DNA of 9,938 nt, taken from assembly GCA_947442115.1 (NCBI GenBank), contig CANEVK010000077.1, positions 1 through 9,938 on the forward strand. Direction: 5' to 3'. Each line of letters opens with the position of its first letter. The first letter of the stretch is position 1. The notes under the pieces are model-generated. The model saw only the letters and a list, made by a program, of their open reading frames with translations. It did no database searches and had not been told where the DNA came from. Made by a program: the position numbers and the translations under genes. Positions 1 through 6,406 of this stretch are shown here, one piece after another. This DNA is from Bacteriovoracaceae bacterium (GTDB taxonomy: Bacteria > Bdellovibrionota > Bacteriovoracia > Bacteriovoracales > Bacteriovoracaceae).

Positions 1-371
1 AGTCCACCAGTAGCGAGGGCCCATCCCAATCAAATGTTCAAATCGAGCAAAATGTCGTTAACAATATTCACCAATTCATGATTCGCTCAACTGACGCGAC
101 TACTGGTGATGAAGGTGTGGAAAAATATCTGGCCGATGGAAAAACCAGAGTGAGTACTTTAAAAGATCCTGAAAATGGTACCGTGATTAAAACTCAAACC
201 CTGGCTTCTTGTTCTACACAAAGCCTCAACGTCAAACTTCACATCACGATTGATGGAGAGGCCCTGGCCTCGATGGATGTCAAAGTGACTAAAGAAAATG
301 GTCAGCTCGTTCAGGTGTACAAGGGCGAAAATATGGGCGAAGCCGTTAATGAAACCGTCACCTGCAACTAA
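1..371 (+). CDS. C-terminal part of a secreted or surface protein (5' end outside window)
   Basis: The frame is open from the left edge (codons in register with position 3) to the TAA at 369-371, so this is the 3' end of a longer gene; the ATG at 78 is probably internal. The visible 123 residues are polar and rich in Asn, Gln, Thr and Ser, with alternating beta-like patterns such as LNVKLHITIDGEALASMDVKV. There are two cysteines, one in ASCSTQ and one two residues from the C-terminus, which could form a disulfide in an exported protein. The N-terminal part, where any signal peptide or lipobox would be, is not visible. The gene ends 2 bp before the end of the opposing gene. I do not recognise a family. 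Confidence 0.7.
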   Translation, partial: STSSEGPSQSNVQIEQNVVNNIHQFMIRSTDATTGDEGVEKYLADGKTRVSTLKDPENGTVIKTQTLASCSTQSLNVKLHITIDGEALASMDVKVTKENGQLVQVYKGENMGEAVNETVTCN

Positions 372-373
372 GC

Positions 374-730
374 TTACTCTTGAGCCTCATCACAGAAAAC
401 TTCTGCCACTTTAGATTCGATTGAATTGATGATGTGCCCTTCAAGCACAGCTTCATCAGTACAAGATTTTAAAATAATCTGAAGACCATTCCCTAGCCCA
501 TCAAAACGATGCTGTTTTCCGAACTGGCCGCATTTAATTCTTGAATGCTGAAGTTCGATGGCCTCCGTTTCGTTAACAACTAAAACATTATCGGCAATTT
601 CAAGTTTTTCAATTCCATCGACGGTAGCCGAGGGATTTTTGAAGTAACATTTCAAAGATGCACCGAAAGCATTTGAGTTGAGAGACACCATAATGAAAAG
701 TAAAAAAGAAGCAGTGATAAGCTTTTTCAT
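374..730 (-). CDS. Small exported cysteine-containing protein, unknown function
   Basis: This encodes 118 residues. The start at 730 is chosen because GGAGGAAGGA lies immediately before this ATG (GGAGG with 5-base spacing); an in-frame ATG four codons upstream would place the ribosome binding site inside the coding sequence. The N-terminus is a typical Sec signal peptide (MKKLITASFLLFIMVSLNSNA), with cleavage likely around SNA-FG or AFG-AS. The mature part is about 95 residues with four cysteines (in LKCYF, IKCGQF, SCTDE and VFCDE), which could form two disulfides in the periplasm. There is no lipobox. It is convergent with the gene ending at 371 and divergent from the metallopeptidase-like gene at 938. 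I do not recognise a family; the function is unknown. Confidence 0.75.
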   Translation of the reverse strand: MKKLITASFLLFIMVSLNSNAFGASLKCYFKNPSATVDGIEKLEIADNVLVVNETEAIELQHSRIKCGQFGKQHRFDGLGNGLQIILKSCTDEAVLEGHIINSIESKVAEVFCDEAQE

Positions 731-757
731 TCCTTCCTCCATCCAGTTGTCGGGAAT

Positions 758-803
758 ATTTGATTTGTAACATAATCAAATGCACTCTGGAAGAAGTGCA
801 TTT
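758..803. promoter_or_regulatory. Two overlapping inverted repeats in the divergent intergenic region
   Basis: Two perfect dyads each have an 8-base spacer. ATTTGATT (758-765) pairs with AATCAAAT (774-781), and AAATGCACT (778-786) pairs with AGTGCATTT (795-803). They share 778-781 (AAAT), so as RNA hairpins they would exclude each other; as DNA they would be adjacent operators. A TTGACA hexamer at 803-808 (+) and a TACAAT hexamer at 810-815 directly follow. The genes on both sides point away, so the second dyad is not a terminator for either neighbour despite its T-rich flank. In the transcript of the small exported protein (-) both would lie in the 5' leader, if transcription starts above position 803. 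Confidence 0.5.
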
Positions 804-834
804 TGACACTACAATAATTTTTCTTAAGCTTAAT
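803..834 (+). promoter_or_regulatory. Possible sigma70-type promoter for the 938 operon
   Basis: A perfect -35 hexamer, TTGACA, occurs at 803-808. The -10 partner is poor: TAAGCT at 825-830 (16-base spacing) or CTTAAT at 829-834 (20-base spacing). An alternative is TACAAT at 810-815 acting as a -10 with a weak -35 inside the dyad loop at 787-792. Either way the promoter abuts or overlaps the inverted repeats at 758-803, as a regulated promoter would. The distance to the ATG at 938 leaves a leader of about 90-120 bases. This is weak evidence in AT-rich DNA. Confidence 0.25.
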
Positions 835-937
835 TCAGGAAATTTTTACACTCTTTTAAGATTCTGACCTAACTAAAACTTACTTTTTCTCCTCTCATCG
901 AATTGACGATCCTGCCCCTCACTATTAGTCTCAGAGC

Positions 938-2032
938 ATGATTATTTATGACCAAGTCAGTATTGCCTTCATCCGCAGGGCCCAGGAAATGCTCAAAGAG
1001 ATTCTTGGGGAGATTGGTCTTCCGGTCAAAACCAGTCGTTTTCTTTTCCAAAATTATCTCTATCCCATCAAAATAGTGGTCTTTGAGGGGGCAGAATGGG
1101 GTCACTTTCAAAGTGCCTACTTTCAAATTGGACTAAATAAAAAGTTAATTTATGCGGCCAAGGATTCAGTTCTTAGAGATATTCTCAAGCATGAACTCGC
1201 CCACTACCTGACATGGATCAAGCATGGCGAAGTTTCTTCCCACGGCACGGAGTTTCATGAGACCTGTCGACTCTATGGCTTTTCATCTTCTATAGCGCAA
1301 GCAACGCTTCATCTTGAAGAGGCCAATCTTTCTAAAGAGGGAGATCTGGAGTCTGAAAAAGTTTTAGAAAAAGTAAAAAAACTTCTCCAGCTCGCGCAAA
1401 GCTCTAACCCTCATGAAGCTGAACTTGCAACGATGAAGGCCAACGCCCTTTTACTTCGACACAACTTAGACCATCTTAAAAATCAAGATGAAGATCCTCT
1501 CTACATGGACCGAGTTATGCTCCAAAAGCGCAAGGATGCCAAACTCATGTCTATCTATGAAATTCTCAGACATTTTCTTGTGCGCCCGGTGGTCAGTATG
1601 GGGAAAGGCAGTTGCTCGATTGAAATTACCGGTACTAAAACCAATGTGATGCTTGCCTCCTATGTCGCTCACTTTCTCAATCTAGAGATGGAAAGATTAT
1701 GGGACATTTCTCGTAAAGAATATAAACTCGAAGGCCTAAGAGCGAAGAATTCGTTTTTCATGGGTCTGGCGAAAGGTTTTGGTGAGAAAATGAAATCTTC
1801 TAAAGAGCATTTTTCGCCGGAAGATCAGAAGGCCCTTGTCTTAGTTGAAAAAAATCTTGATCAAAAAATACGTCAAATCTATGGTCGCCTCTCAACAACT
1901 CAATCATCACAAAGAACAGATGAGCGAGCAAATTCTTTGGGCGTCTTAAAAGGAAGAGAACTCAACATTCGACAGGGTGTCGAAGGAAAATTAAAAAATC
2001 TTTTCCTCTCTTATAAAAAGGAACACCGATGA
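938..2032 (+). CDS. HEXXH SprT-like metallopeptidase domain fused to DUF2786
   Basis: This encodes 364 residues. The N-terminal third carries a zinc-binding motif HELAHY (His85, Glu86, His89) followed by HGTEFHETC (His102, His107). This is the arrangement of SprT/wss1-type metalloproteases, where a downstream His supplies the third ligand. Residues 142-178 match DUF2786: KVKKLLQLAQSSNPHEAELA followed by a short helix. The C-terminal region (about 200-290), including GTKTNVMLASYVAHFLNLEM and SFFMGLAKGFGEKM, resembles the domain that usually follows DUF2786. There is no signal peptide, so it is probably cytoplasmic. DUF2786 has no established function, and a role in proteolysis of DNA-bound or damaged proteins is only an analogy with SprT/Spartan. 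The ribosome binding site before the ATG is weak. The stop overlaps the next start (ATGATGA), which implies translational coupling to the DUF423 gene. Family calls are fairly secure; activity is unproven. Confidence 0.85.
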   Translation: MIIYDQVSIAFIRRAQEMLKEILGEIGLPVKTSRFLFQNYLYPIKIVVFEGAEWGHFQSAYFQIGLNKKLIYAAKDSVLRDILKHELAHYLTWIKHGEVSSHGTEFHETCRLYGFSSSIAQATLHLEEANLSKEGDLESEKVLEKVKKLLQLAQSSNPHEAELATMKANALLLRHNLDHLKNQDEDPLYMDRVMLQKRKDAKLMSIYEILRHFLVRPVVSMGKGSCSIEITGTKTNVMLASYVAHFLNLEMERLWDISRKEYKLEGLRAKNSFFMGLAKGFGEKMKSSKEHFSPEDQKALVLVEKNLDQKIRQIYGRLSTTQSSQRTDERANSLGVLKGRELNIRQGVEGKLKNLFLSYKKEHR

Positions 2033-2415
2033 TGAATTCACAAACTCGTCAAACTCTCTGGATAGGTTTTGGCCTCTTGGGGCTGGCCGTCTTGCTTGGG
2101 GCCTTTGGTGCCCATGGATTAAAAAACTTCGTCACTCCAGAAAAACTCGTGACCTTTGAGACAGGTATCCGCTACCATTTTTATCATGCCTTTGGAGTTG
2201 TTCTCCTTGGCCTTATTCAACATCTCTTTCCAACACTCAAAGTGAAAACGCCCCTGATCTTATTTTATCTGGGAATTCTGCTCTTTTCATTTAACTGCTA
2301 TATTTACGTTCTAACGGGAATGAAAATTTTTGCGATGATCGTTCCGCTTGGTGGGACATCTTTTATGCTGGGGTGGTTTCTCTTAGCGTGGCATGTACAC
2401 AGGTTTAGGAATTGA
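2029..2415 (+). CDS. DUF423 family small inner-membrane protein (YgdD-like)
   Basis: This encodes 128 residues with four hydrophobic segments, approximately 10-30, 48-67, 73-94 and 97-120, consistent with a four-helix inner-membrane protein. Family marks are GAFGAHGLK near the N-terminus and the FETGIRYHFYHAFGVVLLG stretch (residues 44-62), both characteristic of DUF423 (E. coli YgdD), and the length is typical. The molecular function of the family is not known. AAGGA at 2018-2022 lies 6 bases before the first ATG; a second ATG follows directly at 2032, so translation could begin at either. The gene overlaps the stop of the upstream DUF2786 gene, forming an operon. Its last 33 bases overlap the 3' end of the opposing lipoprotein gene. 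The family call is confident. Confidence 0.9.
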   Translation: MMNSQTRQTLWIGFGLLGLAVLLGAFGAHGLKNFVTPEKLVTFETGIRYHFYHAFGVVLLGLIQHLFPTLKVKTPLILFYLGILLFSFNCYIYVLTGMKIFAMIVPLGGTSFMLGWFLLAWHVHRFRN

Positions 2416-3567
2416 AAAGCCACATTTAGATTTTAAATAATCATCGAAAGCTTTATCTGTAGGGAATTTAAATTCAATGGGGCTTACATCTCTGTTTTCC
2501 CAAAAATCAGTCTTTGGTCTTCGGCATCTTTGTCCTGTTGTCCCATTTAAAATGAGCACATCAGCAGATCCTTGAAGTCCGTAGTCCATATCAATTTTTA
2601 AGTTTTTAAACTGTCCTAACTGAGGAATCCGGCCTAGAGCATTGACTCTTAAAACAATACCATACCCCTTATATTTTAAATCCGCATAATGCCTTTTCAA
2701 ACGATCAGGTCCAACATCTACAGGGCCCTCTTCAAAGACCCCTGTCACAATTTCTTTTGATTCTTTTTGGAAAACAATTTTTTCTCCGGTTGGTAAAGTA
2801 ACATCAATCGTTGCCTCTAATTGCTCGACCACCGGAAGCTGCTTTCTTGGAAAAAACATAAAGACTGAATGCATGGTATGAGAAACGGTATCATTTGGAG
2901 AATCATCAACTGGAGAATCATCGACCTGGAGGGCCAGATTTTGCCGAGCATGCTCTGGGTACTCAAAACTAAAATTACGAGAGGAATCGGGTGTTGAGAC
3001 GATACTATTTTCCCCTACATTCACGATGCTAAATTCTTCTGTGGATGCTTCGGGTGCCGCACTTCCTCGGCTAATGCTTAATTCACCATGGGATCTTACC
3101 TCTGAATATTCATGATGAACCGGCACCATTTCATCTTTAAGTGGCTCTATGGTTGTTTGTAAAATTAGAATGTTACTTTTAACGGCTTCTTTCCATTCTA
3201 CTTGGAGCCTGATGTCTGGGCTCTTCACAGATGGTAAAATAGCGGTCTTATAAACTCCTTGCTTGAGAGCAAAGGGTTTAGCTGAAACATCTTCTGAGGC
3301 AGACACTGTGAGGTCATAGGGATTTATATTTGTCAGCAGATTCCCATCCTCATCAAAAAGTTTGACCACTAAAAAAGTTGCATCCATTCCACTGGCAAAG
3401 ATGACTTGATCTTTGAGCGAAGCCTCTATGCGAGCGACCTTAGACTCTTCCTGAGAAGAACTGGCCAAAAAACGCTGACCTGCTGAGTACTTATATTTAA
3501 GTGGTGTTGAACAAGAAATAAGGAGGAGAAGAAGCAATAAACGCATGAGTTTCTTTTCGGAAACCAT
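2383..3567 (-). CDS. Large lipoprotein with Ig-like N-terminal region, unknown function
   Basis: This encodes 394 residues. The N-terminus MVSEKKLMRLLLLLLLISC is a lipoprotein signal peptide with lipobox LISC and lipidated Cys19. The upstream ATG is preferred over Met8 because starting at Met8 would leave only 11 residues before the cysteine. Ser follows the lipidated Cys, so outer-membrane sorting is plausible. Residues about 50-125 (FLVVKLFDEDGNLL and following) resemble a beta-sandwich or invasin/Ig-like domain. Residues about 150-225 are polar, low in complexity and carry a VDDSPVDDSP duplication, probably a flexible linker. The C-terminal part (about 230-394) is beta-rich with two cysteines (in GQRCRRP and KSKCGF). 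It lies 21 bp downstream of queE on the same strand, so the two are probably co-transcribed, though no functional link is evident. The 3' end overlaps the DUF423 gene by 33 bases. No family is recognised with certainty. Confidence 0.8.
   Translation of the reverse strand: MVSEKKLMRLLLLLLLISCSTPLKYKYSAGQRFLASSSQEESKVARIEASLKDQVIFASGMDATFLVVKLFDEDGNLLTNINPYDLTVSASEDVSAKPFALKQGVYKTAILPSVKSPDIRLQVEWKEAVKSNILILQTTIEPLKDEMVPVHHEYSEVRSHGELSISRGSAAPEASTEEFSIVNVGENSIVSTPDSSRNFSFEYPEHARQNLALQVDDSPVDDSPNDTVSHTMHSVFMFFPRKQLPVVEQLEATIDVTLPTGEKIVFQKESKEIVTGVFEEGPVDVGPDRLKRHYADLKYKGYGIVLRVNALGRIPQLGQFKNLKIDMDYGLQGSADVLILNGTTGQRCRRPKTDFWENRDVSPIEFKFPTDKAFDDYLKSKCGFSIPKPVYMPR
2896..2925. repeat. 15-bp tandem duplication inside the lipoprotein gene
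   Basis: TGGAGAATCATCAAC (2896-2910) is followed directly by TGGAGAATCATCGAC (2911-2925), with one mismatch. On the minus strand this encodes two copies of the pentapeptide VDDSP in the probable linker of the lipoprotein. It is in frame and looks like a recent slippage duplication in a tolerant region. Confidence 0.85.
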
Positions 3568-3588
3568 GCCTAAAACTTGAGTAGAATG

Positions 3589-4290
3589 TTAAACTAATCG
3601 CTCGCTCGGGCCGTAGGCCCATTTGTGCTGCTGACCGATCACGCGAAAAGGTAAACCAAAGGATTCATTGAGTTTTATCACTTGCTGGAAGCGATTCATC
3701 GGGAAAGCCTCACCTGGCTCATAACAAGGGGTTAGGCACCAAGGCACAAGCGGAGCCTTTTGTGTTCGAGCAAAATGAAAGGCATCAAAAGTCGCCTCAA
3801 AATCTTTTTTATCTGCCACCATCGCTTTAATTTGCGCTTTAGATCCATAATCTTGAAGAAACTTCACAAGTAGTTCTTTAGAGGTTTTAACCTCGGTGGA
3901 AGGTGTTTTAAAATCATAGGAAACAAAATCAACCAGATCAAAAACCTCTTTCACAATTCTAGTTCCAGCGGCTTCTATGTTAACAAAATACCCTCTGGTT
4001 TTGAGTTCTTTAATCAGAACCAGTAAAGCCGGAATATGTGACGGATGAAGAGGATCGCCTCCTGTAATGGAGACTCTCTTAATAAGATCTTGTCCTAAAA
4101 CTTCGACGGTCTCCATCACCTCATCCAGGGATTTAGTGTAACGAGGATCAAAGTCCCAAGTTTCTTTTGTATCACAGTTTACACAACCAATATGACAACC
4201 TTGAAAACGAATGAAGATTTGGGGAATTCCAATATGGATTCCCTCACCTTCAGTGGCCCGATAAATAGAATTAATTAGCAAAGTCGTCAT
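3589..4290 (-). CDS. queE: 7-carboxy-7-deazaguanine synthase (radical SAM)
   Basis: QueE converts 6-carboxy-tetrahydropterin to 7-carboxy-7-deazaguanine, a step in making preQ0/queuosine for tRNA wobble positions. From the ATG at 4290 the protein is 233 residues. It begins MTTLLINSIYRATEGEG, the usual QueE start with the substrate-loop EGEG. The radical SAM iron-sulfur motif is CHIGCVNC (Cys32, Cys36, Cys39; CX3CX2C), followed by the GGDP motif at 77-80 (SITGGDPL), YDFKTPS near 125-131, and a C-terminal QQHKWAYG. A GTG seven codons upstream (4311) is in frame, but the family rarely carries that extension. Other queuosine genes (queC, queD, queF) are not next to it; a lipoprotein gene follows 21 bp downstream. 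A long dyad lies 61 bases before the start. Confidence in family and reaction is high. Confidence 0.93.
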   Translation of the reverse strand: MTTLLINSIYRATEGEGIHIGIPQIFIRFQGCHIGCVNCDTKETWDFDPRYTKSLDEVMETVEVLGQDLIKRVSITGGDPLHPSHIPALLVLIKELKTRGYFVNIEAAGTRIVKEVFDLVDFVSYDFKTPSTEVKTSKELLVKFLQDYGSKAQIKAMVADKKDFEATFDAFHFARTQKAPLVPWCLTPCYEPGEAFPMNRFQQVIKLNESFGLPFRVIGQQHKWAYGPSERLV

Positions 4291-4350
4291 AATTGAGGCG
4301 CATCCTAGCACAAGGGTATGGGAGTGAAAACTGAGAGCTTGAGGGAAGCG

Positions 4351-4377
4351 GGCCAGAAGTAAATTTTACAGATGGCC
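4351..4377. repeat. 27-bp interrupted palindrome between queE and the 4457 operon
   Basis: GGCCA (4351-4355) pairs with TGGCC (4373-4377), and inside it GTAAA (4359-4363) pairs with TTTAC (4365-4369), centred on T4364. Three unpaired bases sit between the two arm segments on each side. It lies between two divergent genes, so it could be an operator serving either, or a stem-loop in the queE leader. It does not match the preQ1 riboswitch pattern. Confidence 0.45.
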
Positions 4378-4456
4378 TCCAACTTCTTAAAATAACGAAG
4401 TCACCCAAACCAAGGCCTCTTTCTTTAAGGATAGTCTTTTCAATGACTTGGACGTT

Positions 4457-4999
4457 ATGAATATTGAGGAAACTTATCAAAAAATTATTTCAAACCTAGA
4501 TGGGTCCGCTCGGGGACTCATTCGCTTTAAACCTGAAGAGATCGAGTATTTGACCACCTACCTTGAGAAGGATGATCTTCTCCAAAATATCGAGCAGCTT
4601 GAAAAAGTTCTCTGTCTTTTAGACCATAGTGCTTCTGACCATCAGCCCTGGGAAGGAGCTTTACTCAAACTTCTCAACCAGGATTTAAATCCTCGGCTTA
4701 TGGTTTTTACCCTAAACTGCTCTCGTAAGCACATCATTCAGGCGCGCTTTAAAAAGGGTCAGCGCCTACATTTTGATTTCCTTCAAACTCTGAAAAAACT
4801 TCTTTTCTCTTCTTCTCCAGAAGTGGTGGAGTGGACTCTCAGGACGATCGAAGAATGTGGGAATCAGGGAGTATTTTTTTTACAAGATTTTGATAAAATC
4901 AAACCACCCCCATGGAAATGGTTTAATCCACACAATAGGGCCGTGAGAGAAATTATCACCTTACTTGAGCGCCGCTGGAGACGTTTTGAAAAACCTTAA
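4457..4999 (+). CDS. Conserved-looking helical protein of unknown function, first gene of haemoglobin operon
   Basis: From the ATG at 4457 this is 180 residues; a TTG three codons upstream (4448) is in frame but has no better ribosome binding site. The closest Shine-Dalgarno-like site, AAGGA at 4427-4431, better serves an ATG at 4443 that opens a five-codon frame ending in the ATGA at 4457-4460. The protein has no signal peptide or membrane segment and is predicted soluble. It is mostly amphipathic helices (for example EIEYLTTYLEKDDLLQNIEQ, and VVEWTLRTIEECG near residue 130), reminiscent of HEAT-like repeats, and ends in a basic tail (LLERRWRRFEKP). It heads a tightly packed set with the zinc-ribbon gene (14-bp overlap). 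I do not recognise a named family. Confidence 0.75.
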   Translation: MNIEETYQKIISNLDGSARGLIRFKPEEIEYLTTYLEKDDLLQNIEQLEKVLCLLDHSASDHQPWEGALLKLLNQDLNPRLMVFTLNCSRKHIIQARFKKGQRLHFDFLQTLKKLLFSSSPEVVEWTLRTIEECGNQGVFFLQDFDKIKPPPWKWFNPHNRAVREIITLLERRWRRFEKP

Positions 5000-5330
5000 T
5001 CACCGTGATCCTCATGAAACTCTTGAGTATATAAAAAAGCTTCAAAATGAAGTTGAGACCAGTGCCTTTGAAATCGACCGAAGAGAAGATATCCAAGTTC
5101 AATTTCGAGTCGATGAGTCTATAGGGCCGGGGATGTTTAAACCAGATCCTCTGATTCCTGGAGGCTACAAGGCCAACTCCCTCACACTTCGGGCCATGCG
5201 ACCAAATATTTTTGTCCTAGGTGAATCGACCCAAGATCTTTCCACTCCTTATGAATGTGCCTGTGGAAAAGAAATAGATCTTCAGTTTTGGAAACTCTGT
5301 CCCTACTGTGCTCGATCCGTCAGCACTTAG
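4986..5330 (+). CDS. Small zinc-ribbon protein, unknown function
   Basis: The preferred start is the TTG at 4986, which has GGAG at 4977-4980 with 5-base spacing. A TTG at 4965 is also in frame but lacks a ribosome binding site. This gives 114 residues. The C-terminus carries a four-cysteine zinc-ribbon-like knuckle: CAC (Cys91, Cys93), 11 residues, then CPYC (Cys105, Cys108). The N-terminal 40 residues look helical (HETLEYIKKLQNEVETSAFE), followed by a Pro/Gly-rich middle section (GPGMFKPDPLIPGGYK). There is no signal peptide, so it is probably cytoplasmic. The start lies inside the upstream gene, overlapping its end by 14 bp, which implies coupled translation. Such ribbons often bind nucleic acid or scaffold a complex, but nothing here tells which. 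Confidence 0.75.
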   Translation: MKNLNHRDPHETLEYIKKLQNEVETSAFEIDRREDIQVQFRVDESIGPGMFKPDPLIPGGYKANSLTLRAMRPNIFVLGESTQDLSTPYECACGKEIDLQFWKLCPYCARSVST

Positions 5331-5355
5331 TTTTTTTGACGTAGGCAAAAAAAAA
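5331..5355. repeat. A/T inverted repeat between operon genes
   Basis: TTTTTTTG (5331-5338) pairs with CAAAAAAA (5346-5353) around a 7-base loop, immediately after the zinc-ribbon stop codon and about 20 bases before the next ATG (5372). It has only one GC pair and no T-run after the stem on the + strand, so it is not a convincing terminator. It might slow ribosomes or define an RNA processing site between the two cistrons. Confidence 0.3.
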
Positions 5356-5371
5356 GACCAGAATAAAGATA

Positions 5372-6406
5372 ATGCTAATCGTACAAAAATTTCATTCTAT
5401 TCATGAGATCGATCAGGAATTTATTCCTAGCCTTGAAATCCTCCTTCAGGAGGATGCTCCAAGCTTTGATACTCTTAAAGAAAAACAGGACTCAGCTCCG
5501 CCCGATGTGGTTTTTACCTATTTTTTATTTTTTGGGCCGACTCAAAATACTCCCATTGGTTTTGCCCAGCTCGCGCTGAGGACGATTCCAGGAAAAGATC
5601 TCATCCCATGGTGGAAAAGATTCTTCTTTTTTTGGCGCAAAGATTATTTAAACTGGAAACAACTCACTTGGAAAGTTGGTGATGGTCACTCAGGCCTTTT
5701 TGTTTTTGATCCTCGTTACGCTCGTAGTGGACGGGAAAAAATTCAAGAATTAATCAAAGAATATGAATCTCGGCTGGAAATAAAATCTCAAGAGATTTTT
5801 CATATCAAAGGCCTCCAGGACTCTAAATCAAGCTGGACTCCAACAAGTGTGCTTGAAAAAGAACGTTTTGTCCTTGAGCCCATGGTGAAGTCAGTTAAAA
5901 CCTATCAAGAGTATCTCGGCTCCCTGAATCCTGACACTCAAGACTTCATCAAAAGAAGTTGGAGAGACATGCATGTGAAAAATCAGGTTGAACTTGGTGA
6001 CTATCCAAATCCGAAGGAAACTCCGACAACTTTTCCAGTTGATGAAAAACTTATCCAACGCTGGGAAAAGTTGGGTGCTCAAATCCTCACCTTTGAAAAA
6101 GACTTAAAAGTCCTAGGTTGTTTAGTCGTACTCAAGGGAAAAAATGGAAATATCTTTTTTGAGCCCTTCCCTTTTGAGCCCCATCAACAAGAACAAATTG
6201 TTCCAGATGAACTTTACACTCAGTATGCCTTGATTAAATTTTTTGAAATGCCTGAGGCCCGTAAATGTCACCTCCTGAAATTTGGCTCAAAACTGATCTT
6301 CGAAGAAAAAGAAGATTTAAAATTTTTTCAAGAACAGCATTTTCAGTTTAAAACTCTCTCCTATCAGTTCACCTCTCAGCTTCCGCAGCTAACTCATCCT
6401 CTATGA
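5372..6406 (+). CDS. 344-residue soluble protein of unknown function in haemoglobin operon
   Basis: I do not recognise this family with confidence. It has no signal peptide or convincing transmembrane helix. It does have a striking aromatic and basic patch at residues 80-100 (WWKRFFFFWRKDYLNW). The order of beta and helical segments, with IGFAQLALRTIP near 62-73 and LGCLVVLKGKNGNIFF near 248-263, is loosely compatible with two acyltransferase-like (GNAT/FemAB) halves, but no diagnostic acetyl-CoA loop is visible, so this is only a suggestion. A central charged helical section (about 110-210) separates them. The start ATG has a weak upstream AAAGA-type site and sits 41 bp after the zinc-ribbon gene. 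The stop overlaps the next start in ATGA, so it is translationally coupled to the truncated haemoglobin, which may hint at a shared role. Confidence 0.8.
   Translation: MLIVQKFHSIHEIDQEFIPSLEILLQEDAPSFDTLKEKQDSAPPDVVFTYFLFFGPTQNTPIGFAQLALRTIPGKDLIPWWKRFFFFWRKDYLNWKQLTWKVGDGHSGLFVFDPRYARSGREKIQELIKEYESRLEIKSQEIFHIKGLQDSKSSWTPTSVLEKERFVLEPMVKSVKTYQEYLGSLNPDTQDFIKRSWRDMHVKNQVELGDYPNPKETPTTFPVDEKLIQRWEKLGAQILTFEKDLKVLGCLVVLKGKNGNIFFEPFPFEPHQQEQIVPDELYTQYALIKFFEMPEARKCHLLKFGSKLIFEEKEDLKFFQEQHFQFKTLSYQFTSQLPQLTHPL

Noticed and set aside
778..803. Terminator-like hairpin with A-run before and T-run after
   Set aside because: The flanking genes both point away from it, so there is no upstream transcript for it to terminate; treated as an operator or leader hairpin instead.
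869..1126. 85-codon minus-strand open frame over the metallopeptidase-like gene
   Set aside because: Antisense shadow of a well-supported coding region with clear domain motifs on the plus strand.
4291..4447. preQ1 riboswitch upstream of queE
   Set aside because: No compact hairpin followed by an A-rich tail as in preQ1-I, and no preQ1-II-like layout; the only structure is the 27-bp dyad.
4271..4480. Open reading frame of 69 codons on the minus strand across the queE start
   Set aside because: It overlaps queE in another frame, has no ribosome binding site and shows no protein-like features.
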